64,000 nucleotides of DNA. Origin: Pilatotrama ljubarskyi. Its lineage: Eukaryota > Basidiomycota > Agaricomycetes > Polyporales > Polyporaceae. Positions 1-9,620 of this stretch are shown here, piece by piece. Within the stretch, counting starts at the first letter, position 1, and each line of letters begins with the position of its first letter. The notes under the pieces were generated by a model that saw nothing but the letters and a program-made list of their open reading frames with translations, did not search any database and was not told the DNA's origin. The translations under genes were made by a program, and so were the position numbers. Location: assembly GCA_022385805.1 (NCBI GenBank), contig MU277740.1, positions 53,560 to 117,559 of the forward strand, in the 5' to 3' direction.

Positions 1-211
1 GGAGCACATGCAGGAATCAGTGTGCTGGAGGGTGTCTGATGAGGCAGAAGCGGGTTTCTCGAGGAAATAGCAAATTCAATAGCATAAAGTCCAGTAAACC
101 GCCTCATATATACCGACTCAACACCTGGGAAGTCTGTCAGACGACAGCTCAGCCATCTCGTCGTGGAACAGGCGACAGCCAGCATTTGCTCACCACGAGT
201 GACCCCGATGG

Positions 212-1021
212 TCAATACACGTATGGAATGAGCGCGTACCGCACCCTCTTCGCCCATTCCTCCCATTGCCCTCCGAACTCCTTCCTGAGCACCGCATCCT
301 CTTTCGGCACACGCCTCACCATCCCGACCAGCTGCCACGATAGCCATAGGACGCACGCTCTGACAAGAACCCTCCCTTTGCTCGCATTCAGCACGCCACT
401 CTCGCGTATCCAGCTGCCCGGTGCCAGCTGTGCAACGACCATCCCCATGACCGACGCAATCATGGCCGTATACGACGGGTGGCGCACAATGGAGTACGGC
501 CCGCTCGTAACAAGTTTGTGCTCGTTGAGTACAGCGAGCTGGAAGGTAAAATGATGCCCGAGAGCATCGTAACACGCCTTGCGCAGTGCGACTCCGAAGA
601 CGAGCGAGGAGAGCCCGAGGAGGAAGGTGCGGTTCAGAGTGAGGCGCTGTACGGCGTTTGGGCGCTGGAAGAGGAAGGAAAGTAGAGCAGAGGAGGCGGG
701 TGTGCGTGCGTTGCGTGAGAGGAGTGCGGCAATCTCGCAGGCATGGATAGACCATGCCACAGCCTATATGTAAGAGCAGGGGAGAGAACGTGCCGCGCGA
801 TGTGCAGACGTCCAGTCAACGCTGGGTGACAAGCACGACAGGGAGAAAACATACCAAACCGAATTGCGTCACGGTCGCAGCGATGCGGCTAAGGAGGTCT
901 CCGCCGTTGTACTTGGCCGTCTCCTCCGGCTTTGGAGGCGGATTGCGGGGCATGTATGTGATATATTCCGCGCCATGGCCGCAACATGCGCCGGGATCTT
1001 GAGCATAGCCGGGTGTACCAT
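212..1021 (-). CDS. ICMT-like methyltransferase, copy 1 (5' frameshift)
   Basis: This encodes an isoprenylcysteine carboxyl methyltransferase (Ste14-type) membrane protein, a family that methylates the prenylated C-terminal cysteine of CaaX proteins at the ER. Exon 2 (763-212) is intact and carries the cofactor-binding core GPYSIVRHPSYT and the C-terminal segment FGGQWEEWAKRVRY. Exon 2 is 552 nt, exactly as in copy 3. Exon 1 (1021-855) is 167 nt against 168 nt in copy 3. One base is missing near 975, so the ATG at 1021 is out of frame with exon 2. An in-frame ATG at 953 could still give a protein lacking the first ~25 residues. The intron (854-764) has GT..AG ends. Family assignment is secure; whether this copy is functional is not. 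Confidence 0.75.
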
Positions 1022-1398
1022 GAGGTCGATAGTACCAACAGTAGGTCTTGATATTGCGCTTGACCTTCTGTGATCCAGGGTATCCTGGTAGGTATCCTGG
1101 TGCAGGGTGCGGGTATCGTCAAGCTAAATATTGGCGTACGACGCAGGAGATGACGGCGCTCTAGCACGAGGGTACGAGAGACTCCGTGCTCGCTCGACTC
1201 GCGTCTCGCAGAGGTACTTATCTCTGCAAAGACGTACTCATGATCGCTGCCGTGCGCCTGCCTCGCATCACGGTCCTGCGTGCCGATCTCAACAGCTCGG
1301 TACAGCCCAACTCAGCATCAGCAAGACATCACCTGCTCCGTCTGGCCGTCGTAACCTCTTCTGAGTCGCCCGACTGCGCAAGGGACGTGCGGATACCA

Positions 1399-2061
1399 TT
1401 AGCTTGGAAGGACTGGGGAGGCTCCGGAGCGTTTTCGTGCAGTTTGAATCCGACCTCCTGGTGTGAGCTGCGTGACGAGGATTGCCACAACCGATGCGAT
1501 AATGTCCGCGTATGTGGGATGACGTACGACCGAGTACGGTCCGCCGGTTACGAGCTTGCGCTCCTTGAGGACAGCCAGCTGGAAGGTGAAGTGATGCCTG
1601 AGAGCAATGCAGCACGCAGTGTTTAGTGCAGCGCCGAAGACGAGCGAAGAGTGTCCGGGGAGCCACGTTTTGTAAAGCGTAAGGCGCAACACGGCGTCTG
1701 GGCGCTTGAAGAGGAAAGAGAGTACGGCGGAGGCGGCGGGCGTGCGCGAGTCTCTCGCATGGAGGGCGACGATCTCAGACAGACGGATCGACCATTCGAG
1801 AGCCTACGCGAGGGAGAAGGGGAAAGTACATCGCGCGCATACAGGCAGTCAATACATGTCGAGAAGATTGAAAACGTAGAGCACGTACCAACCCGGCTAT
1901 TGTCCCATTCACGGCGATACGGCTGAGGAGGCCAGGCCTCCGCCGCTATACTTGGCCATCTCCTCCTCTTTCGGAGGCGGGTTTGGAGGCCCGCACGCGA
2001 TGTATTCCGCCAGCATGGCCGCTACAAGCACCAGGATCTTCATCATCGCCAGATCTACCAT
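1399..2061 (-). pseudogene. ICMT-like methyltransferase, copy 2, truncated
   Basis: This is a second tandem copy of the ICMT-like gene. Exon 1 (2061-1889) is 173 nt, five more than in intact copy 3, so the frame is broken between exons. Exon 2 starts at 1803 and aligns well with the other copies through GGPYSVVRHPTYAD. It then diverges after TPGGRIQ and stops at 1399. The C-terminal helix with the conserved WEEWA...YALLP segment is missing, and I found no remnant of it down to 1022. The frameshift and lost C-terminus together mark it as a pseudogene. A cryptic shorter product cannot be excluded. Confidence 0.75.
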
Positions 2062-3554
2062 GTAGTCGATATTCCAGAGTAGGTCTTGATGTTACGCGTG
2101 AGCCTCTGTGGCGGGGATACGCAGAGCGCAGAGCCCGGTATCAGTGTTATCACAGCTGGATGTGGATCTACAACGCGCTGACGCTATATGATGCGGGTAG
2201 AATGGAGTTCAGTACGTCGCACGAGTACTTATCCCTGCAATGTCCAGCGATCGTCATCCGCAAGCGTCGCATCACCACATTCAGCACACCGATGCAGTCC
2301 AAGCCAATATCAGCCGGCATGGCATTGCACGAAACGCGTGACAATCTAGCTCGAGCTCGGTCCCGCTGATAGATATCCTGACTCCCGGGTCTGAGAGAGG
2401 ACGTGATGGCGAGGAGTCGTCGGAGAGCGCAGAGGAGGAGGACGGGTGTTGTAGTAGATAGGCCAAGAATAGACCTGATAGAACTGAACTCGCGCAACGG
2501 GCGAGAGACTCAGTCAGATTACTGGAAGCGACGACGTACGAAACGGTATGCGGTACGAGCGCGACGACGGAGACGACAGAGGCGACGGCGGAGGCGAAGA
2601 CGACGAAAATGAGCTTTGAGCGCAAGCGCGACTTGTAGCGCGAAGTCGGACGGGGCTTTCGAGAGGGAAAACAAGCTGGGTTGCACGAGTACAGAGTACA
2701 GGCTTTTAAGGTAACTACCGGGGGCTAGAGAGCCGGAGGTGATCGAGAAAATAGAGAAGTAAGAATGTAAAAAGACGGGAGTTTGGTAGACGAGACGGCG
2801 AGACGGTCGTTGCGACGCGTCCGGGACGCGTTCGGGCGCGGTCACGTGATCCCCGACGAGGCGGGATTGCCAGAAGTGTTGCATCCGCGCCGCCAAGCGT
2901 CGGCGGCGCGCGAGCTCCTACGATCGAGGGTGGAGCGGGTGAGTAACAGCGAATAGAAAGCGATGAAAATCTACGTGAAAACTCTACGGTAACGAGAAGG
3001 AACGCGTGCCGGAGTCCGAGCTACTGCTCAGGCCGACGCGACTCGAGGAGAGTGCGCGTCGTACCCGCTCAGCGCCGCGGACTCCCCATCACCGCTCGCT
3101 GTCGTCACAAACTGCAACTGCGCGATAGTACCCGCCGGCGGCGGGACGCATATCGGAGACAGGAATGCCGCGCGAGTAGAGCGGCAGCCGATGGCGACGA
3201 AGGGTAAATGCTGCTTTTTACCATATAGCGCTGCCGAAACTGGCGAACAGACTGTCCGGATTTGAGGTAAAGCCCGAGTGCGACCTGTTGGTCGCCGCCG
3301 GTGACGCGCGTTGCAGCGCGACGACATTTGGTTTGGGATGACTTTCTGTCACTCCCGTTTGCTTCAAGAAAAGATTCAGGTGCAGATCCGCAACGCCGCT
3401 CAGGCCGGCACTTACGGCTGATTAACAGTATGGTAGACCGCTCCTATGCGACACCTCAGACACCTGTCGATCGGCAATTCAGCCTTTTCCCTCAAGACAC
3501 AAATGGGACGGCCAGCGGCAAGCCACTCACCACAACGATACTCGAGCCAAGCCC
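2062..3554. other. Stretch without recognisable gene
   Basis: This lies between ICMT copies 2 and 3. It starts with the presumed promoter of copy 2, where GTACTTATCCCTGC occurs at 2225. Around 2560-2615 it becomes a low-complexity CGA/GAG-rich run. Open frames here are arginine-rich or short and match no family I know. Confidence 0.4.
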
Positions 3555-4361
3555 TCAGTAGACATACGGAAGAAGCGCGTATCGCACCTTCCTGGCCCAC
3601 TCCTCCCACTGTTCGCCAAACTCCTGCCTCAGCACCGCATCCTCCTTCGCTACACGCCTCAACATCCCGACCAGCACCCACGACAGCCACAGAACCCACG
3701 CGCACACCACCGCCCTCCCCCTCTTCGTCTCCAGGATCCCGCTCTCGCGGATCCATCCTCCCGGCGCGAGCTGCGCAACGAGCATGCCCCCGATCGACGC
3801 GATCATGCCGGTGTACGACGGATGGCGCACTATGGAGTACGGCCCGGCGGTGACGAGCTTGTGTTCTTTAAGCAAGGCGAGCTGGAAGGTGAAGTGCCGC
3901 CCGAGCGTAATGTAGCACGCCTTGCGCACAGCGGCGCCGAAGACGAGCGAGGAGAGCCCGAGCAAGAACGTCCGATTGAGCGTGAGGCGCCGAACCGCGT
4001 CTGGGCGCTTAAGAAGGAAGGAGAGGACGGCGGAGGCAGTGGGCGTGCGTGCGTCGCGCGCGAGGAGGGCGGCGATTTCGCAGCCGTGAATCGACCATGC
4101 GAAGGCCTACGTCCGAAAGGAAGAGAGAGAGAAGACGCGCGCAAACCTCTAGTCAACCAACATGCTAGTAGGAGGAGGACAGACGATGCGCACCAGGGCG
4201 ACGTGCGACGCCACCGACGCGATGCGGCTGATGGCGTCCCCGCCGTTGTACTTGGCTGTCTCCTCCTTTCTCGGGGGAGGATTTGGCGGCTTGTACGCGA
4301 TGTATTCTGCGAGCATGGCCGCTACGTGCGCGGGGATCTTCAGCAGCGCTGGGTCTGACAT
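3555..4361 (-). CDS. ICMT-like isoprenylcysteine methyltransferase, copy 3 (intact)
   Basis: This is the only fully intact copy of the tandem set. Exon 1 (4361-4194, 168 nt) and exon 2 (4106-3555, 552 nt) join in phase 0 to give 239 residues, the usual size for fungal ICMT. It contains GPYSIVRHPSYT (cofactor site) and, near the C-terminus, EFGEQWEEWARKVRYALLP. Several hydrophobic helices lie between them. The ATG at 4361 starts MSDPALLKIPAHVAAM, which matches the frameshifted exon 1 of copy 1. The family methylates farnesylated proteins such as Ras or mating pheromones in the ER membrane. Basidiomycetes often carry several ICMT paralogues, so the substrate here is unknown. Confidence 0.85.
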
Positions 4362-5754
4362 GACGTCGATATGTTGGCGGTGTCAGCGTTCTTGTGCTTG
4401 AGGCTGTTCTGGCGAAGACGAGCGCAATGGTGGAGAGCGCGGGTACTGTAGAGTCGAGTATGGGTATTCAAACGCAAGAGCGCGGTATTCGCGAGGGTAA
4501 TGGACTCAGATCTCAGAGCTCGCTCGACAAGCAGCATGTCAAAGGTACTTATCCCTGCGACCACCGAGGATCGCCGCCCGCCGGCGTCGCAACATGATCA
4601 CCGTCCTGCAAAAGCGACGTCAGCAGACCGGCAACAGACCGCTAAAACATGCAGCCCAAGGCGAGCCCAAGCCAACATCAGCAAGGATCATATCAGCGGA
4701 TGTCGGTGAGGTTTCCAGCTCCTTCCACCTCGACGTTGTGACCTCTTGGGACTCCGCGACGCCCAGCGGCGAGACATCTGTGAGACGGATCCGGAAGTAC
4801 ATGAAAGAAGCGGGGGCCGATGGCAATGAGGTGCTTCTAAGTTGCTTCTAGGTCACCTAATCGACGGTATACCAGCATGCATGTAGCATGCATGGGCCAA
4901 CGCGAAGTGGGCGTCGTCGACTTCGCATGGTTGATTCGCCTACTACTATAACGTTATGATGACCGGAAACCCAGGAGGCTCCTGAATGTCGTAACGCAGT
5001 TACCAGAGGACAGGGAGATGCTGCAGGCATCTTGACTCCAGGAAATCACCGTACACGCCAGTAGAGACGGTTGGACTTGCCTATGATATCTCTAACAATG
5101 CCCCCCATGGCTGAATGCTGTCAGACCGGCGTCTGCGCCTCCAACTAGAGGCAGCCAAGCCAAGCCCTGAAGTGACTCACTCTACGTTGAGGCACTCTTG
5201 GAGAAAAAGACGAGCGCGTCGTGCATCGGTGGGGTGGAAGAAGGCGCGCCAACTGGACTGCTACCTACAGTATGCTGCGGGTCCCTCCCGTCCCGACGTC
5301 CAGGTCGAAGATAGGTTGCGAATTTGCTCCCCGATTTCTTCTACTGCAGCACAGGCACGCTTGCTGTGCCGCAGGGCAGCAAACGAAGTGGCTGGGACGT
5401 GCATCTTAGGAGTGCAAGTCTCGGAAGCCGGTACTTTCTCTGAGCGACGTGGCGCCCTGTTCACCAGAAGGAGCGAAGGGATTCGCACTCACGCGCCGTC
5501 ACTCCCGAGACGGAGTGTGTGCACTTGCAGATGAGCTGAGACGCGCGATGGCATTAGCAATTATTTCCTTATGTCAAGGGATGAGGAGTAGGTCGGGTCA
5601 CCACGGTGTAAATCCAAGGACGCGCGCATGGACGGGCATTGAGGGATTGGAACTGACCGTGCGCAGGGAAAGATCCGGTTTGGACATTCGCCGAGGAACT
5701 GCGAACGTGGTGCAGAGCGGTGGAGGGAAAATCTAGATGATTATACGCGACATA
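4362..5754. other. Stretch without recognisable gene
   Basis: The first ~300 bp are the upstream region of ICMT copy 3, with GTACTTATCCCTGC at 4545. The rest, up to the uL14m stop, has only short, biased open frames. A small direct duplication of GCATGCATG sits near 4874-4893. I see no further gene. Confidence 0.4.
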
Positions 5755-6257
5755 TCATACAACCTGAAGCGCGCGTCAGAAGGAACACATACAAGGACAG
5801 ACGCGCCCACTTACCTTGGGAGCCAAAGAGACGATCTTCCCCCAACCCTTCATACGCAAGTCTGCGCTCACCACACCGCCAATACGCGTGCCGAGCATCT
5901 CACGCTTGTTGTTGAGGAGGACAGCAGCGTTGTCGTCGAACCGGATGAAACGGCCGTCTGGCCTGCGGACGGCTTTTCTTGTGCGCACGATGACGGCGCG
6001 ACGGACGTCTCCTTGCCGGACCTTGGCAGCGGAGGCAGAGGTTTGGCCAGAGATGGGACGCGCGCGTTTTACGACGCAGACGATCTCGTCGCCGACGGAG
6101 CCCCAGCCGTTGTTGACCTTCTGCTTGAGAACGTTGACACACTCGACGAGGAGGGCTCCCGAGTTGTCGATGACCTGGAAGGGCGGGTGGGGGTCAGGAG
6201 CGGCGGGAGAGCGAAAACGGATGTGCGCACGTTGAGCGTTCCCTTGAGGCCGATCAT
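5755..6257 (-). CDS. MRPL14: Mitochondrial ribosomal protein uL14m
   Basis: This is the large-subunit ribosomal protein L14 of the mitochondrial ribosome, which binds 23S-like rRNA at the subunit interface. Three exons give 131 residues: 6257-6231 (MIGLKGTLN), 6174-5815, and a final 9-nt exon 5763-5755 (Val-Val-stop). The start resembles yeast Mrpl38, and the body has [15 protein letters not shown], the L14 signature region, and a C-terminal KIVSLAPK. There is no cleavable-looking presequence, as in yeast Mrpl38. A 353 bp gap separates it from the divergent hexokinase, so the two may share a promoter region. The tiny last exon is supported by the acceptor after CTTCAG and by the family's usual C-terminus. 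Confidence 0.9.
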
Positions 6258-6610
6258 GGGTTCGGAGACGGCGAGCGGGGGCGGCGGGGCGGGGGGCGGT
6301 GTGTGGAGGAGAGTGGGAGGGAGAGGGGCGGGCGAAAGAGGAGCTCGGCGGAGTGGGTCGAAGGTTCTGCGTGGAATTGATGCAAAGGATGACGACGGAA
6401 AGGGGGCTTACAGGGGCAAAACTGGGGCGAATCTGGCCAAAAGGGGGGTTATCGGGGGGCAGAAAGGATATTGCGGGGATCGAGGCCCGGATAGGCGCGC
6501 GGGGCGGCGAATGGCAGGGCGAGCGGAAGCGCTGAGGGCAGGGCTTGGGTTCGCGTCCTCTGCGTCCAGTCCCAGCATTCTCCGAGTCCGCGTCCCCAGC
6601 GTCCTATATA

Positions 6611-8762
6611 ATGGCCAGCAGACGCGGCAGCGCGAGCGTAGTGCTCCCCTCCGGACAGACCCTCCCGTCCTACACAAGGTCCAGCGAAGACGACGATGGC
6701 CTGCCTCATGCAACCAAGAAGTACGTTTGCAGATGTCCTCCCCCGTTCCCCCGACCCGTCTCCAGCGATCGGTGACAATCACAGGAAGATGGCGGACCAC
6801 CTCCGCAAGTACGAGGCTTTGTGAGTTCTTCAGCCCCCTCAGCGCACCCCGCGGCCCCTCACCACCGTCTCTTTCGCGCCTAGGTTCACCTTGACGCCCC
6901 AACGCATGCGCATCATCGTCGAGGCGTTCAAGGAGTCGCTGGAGCTCGGTCTCGCAAAGTTTGGGCAGGTCGTGGTGCGTTCCAACCATGCTCCGACATA
7001 CGTGCGATAATTCATCCGCTGCCGCCTGTTGCAGCCCATGATCCCCACCTACGTCTTCGGCTGGCCAACAGGCAAGGAGACCGGCAAGTACTACGCGGTT
7101 GACCTCGGTGAGTCTCCTGTCCTACGTCGACGCACGAGATGCGCTGTGTAACGAGCCCAAGACTTGCCCCACGAATGAGAACCGTCGCTCACCCGCTCAA
7201 TCCCCGTCCAGGCGGCACCAACCTGCGAGTATGCCTCGTTACGCTCCAGGGCGACGGCAAATTCGAGATCACCCAGTCCAAGTACCGTCTATCGGAGGAG
7301 CAGAAGCAGGAGGACGGCCAGAAGCTCTTCGATTTCTGCGCAGAGTGCCTAAAAGCGTTCATCGATTCGAACATAGAGTCCGGCCTCATCGAGAAGGACC
7401 AGATTCTCCCGCTCGGTTTCACTGTGAGTGAAATGCCCGTTCCCTCGCGACAATCAGGCCGCTAATTCGGACACCCAGTTCTCCTATCCTTGCGCGTAAG
7501 TCGCCCCTTGAATCGTGTCCGCTCCCGTCTCACGCATCGGATACCCAGACAAGATCGGATCGACCACGGCGTGCTCATCCGATGGACGAAGGGCTTCGGT
7601 GCGCCAAACACCGAGGGCCGCGACGTCGTCGAGATGTTCCGCAACTCCCTCGCGAAGCATGTACGCACCCTCTCCGTCTCCTATCCCCACTGCGCGCCCC
7701 TCTCTCACTGTCTTCTCCCTGCTGACGTCATGCCCGCCCGCAGTCTGTACCGGCGGACGTCGTCGCGCTGACATGCGACACGACCGGGACGCTGATTGCG
7801 TCCCACTATGTGAACCCCAAGACCCGCATCGCGTGCATCTTCGGCACGGGCTGCAATGCTGCGTACATGGAGCGTGCGGGCGATATACCCAAGATCGCGG
7901 ACCTCCGCATCGACCCGGATGCGGAGATCGCGATCAACTGCGAATGGGTATGTGCTGCGACATCGGAGTGTACAGGAAAGTCGCTGATCGAGGAGAATCT
8001 TGAAGGGGGCATTTGATTCGTTCGAGCACGAGAATCTGCCAAGGACGAAGTACGATATCATCATCGATGAGACGTCGAACAAGCCTGGCGAGCAGGCATT
8101 CGAGGTTCGTCTCGCTCTTTCCCTCCCTCTTGTGAGGCGCTCAATTGACCGCGATTCCTACTACGCTAGAAACTCATCTCCGGCCGTTACCTCGGCGAGA
8201 TCCTGCGGCTGATCATCTGCGAGCTGATCGACGAGGGCGTGCTCTTCCTGGGGCAGAACACGTACAAGATCGAGATCCCGTACTCGTTCGACACCGCGTT
8301 CCTCTCGCTCATGGAGAGCGACCCGACGGACGAGCTGCTCATGATCATCGGCATCTTCTCGCACTTCTTCGCGCTCGAGACGACACTCGCCGAGCGCCAG
8401 TTCTTCCGCGCGCTCGCGAAGCTCGTCGCGCGCCGCGCGGCCCGCCTCAGCGCGTGCGGCATCGCCGCCATCGTGAGCAAGATGAACTACCTCGACGAGG
8501 GCTGCTACGTCGGCGCGGACGGCTCGCTGTACAACAAGTACCCCATGTTCGCCGAGCGGATACACGAGGGCCTCCAGGACATCTTCGGGGAGAAGGGAAA
8601 GTGAGTACCGCGCGCGACGCCTGTACCCGTGGAACGTCGCTGACGCTTGCATCCAGAAACATCGTCACGTATCATGCGGAGGATGGCAGTGGCATCGGGA
8701 GCGCCATCGTGGCGGCGATGACCAAGGCGAGGCGCGACGCGGGCATTTACCCCAACCTATGA
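6611..8762 (+). CDS. Hexokinase with altered sugar-contact residue
   Basis: Eleven exons (6611-6720, 6785-6820, 6884-6974, 7035-7107, 7212-7423, 7479-7495, 7549-7660, 7744-7947, 8006-8104, 8170-8600, 8657-8762) join without a frame break to 496 residues, typical for fungal hexokinase. The family phosphorylates glucose or fructose with ATP in the cytosol. Visible motifs are the phosphate-1 loop LGGTNLRVCLV, the sugar-site segment LIRWTKGF, FGTGCNAAYME and SGRYLGE. The catalytic Asp is residue 229. The preceding residue, normally Asn in ...NDTTGTL, is Cys228 (TGC at 7774-7776). In yeast Hxk2 and human glucokinase that Asn contacts glucose. The protein may therefore be a weak enzyme or a regulatory paralogue; this is inference. 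The ATG at 6611 follows a TATATA run. Confidence 0.93.
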
Positions 8763-9620
8763 GCCCGCGCTCGTGTCCCCGCCCGCCCTCTAGACTGCGT
8801 TGTTTGTCACCCTTATCATGTGCGCCCTCTGCGGCGCTGCGTGCCGGAGGACTGGTGGGAAGCGGAGAAGCAGACGAAGAAGTCGCGCATATATGCATGT
8901 ATACGTACGAAAACCCAGCGTCCCCCGTCTCGTCTGTTGTGTATCGTGTAGTATTTGGTACGAGACCGTATGGCTTAGAAGGACTTTCTCTACTCTGCGC
9001 TACGTTCGTTATGAGCTGCGTGCGTTGGGACCGTGTGCAGGACGCTACTAGTGCCGAGATGCAATGGAAAATGCGACTCGCGAGGTAATCGCCGTGCCTT
9101 TCGCGGGAAAGCAGGATCTGAAGGTTTTATCAGACTGCGGTGGCGGTGCCTGCACTATATGAAGCTTCCTTTATGTGCCGGTGAGCGCCTTGTCCGTTTA
9201 CAGATAGTATCGCTCCCATCTTGACAGCGTCCATCATCCGCGTGCTCATTTCATGAAGCCTTTGCAGGCTTGGAGCGACCAGACTGTCAGGAAAATCGAC
9301 GACGGCCACTGGTAAGCAGTACGCGCTGCGGCTGCGACGTACTCCTCCGGAGTCTTGGCATGCGGACGTACGTAGGCACTTGGGCTGCAAGTGAGTCATC
9401 AGATGCATCGCCACAAATCCAGTCGATGAGTGACCATGAGTGACTGTCAATAGCTCTGAAAGAAAGGCGATGGGTTGTATAAGATGGACCGACGAACGTC
9501 TATGAGATGTTCATCCAGTTCGCACTACCCAGTCGTCGTCAATCCAACCGGCTCGTGGCCATAACCAGTGGGTCTTTGCGTCTATATCGTGTTTCCAAGA
9601 GCTGATCACTGATCTGCAAA
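8763..9620. other. Intergenic, no gene seen
   Basis: This is the spacer between the hexokinase stop and the first exon of the CHAT gene. No open frame here has recognisable domains or paired splice sites. Confidence 0.4.

Noticed and set aside
2403..2612. Arginine-rich small protein
   Set aside because: It is the translation of a CGA/GGA low-complexity tract with no start context. A chance frame is more likely.
5737..6894. 385-codon plus-strand ORF
   Set aside because: It lies antisense to the spliced uL14m gene and the promoter region. It has Gly/Arg-biased composition and no domain, whereas the minus strand gives a clear ribosomal protein.
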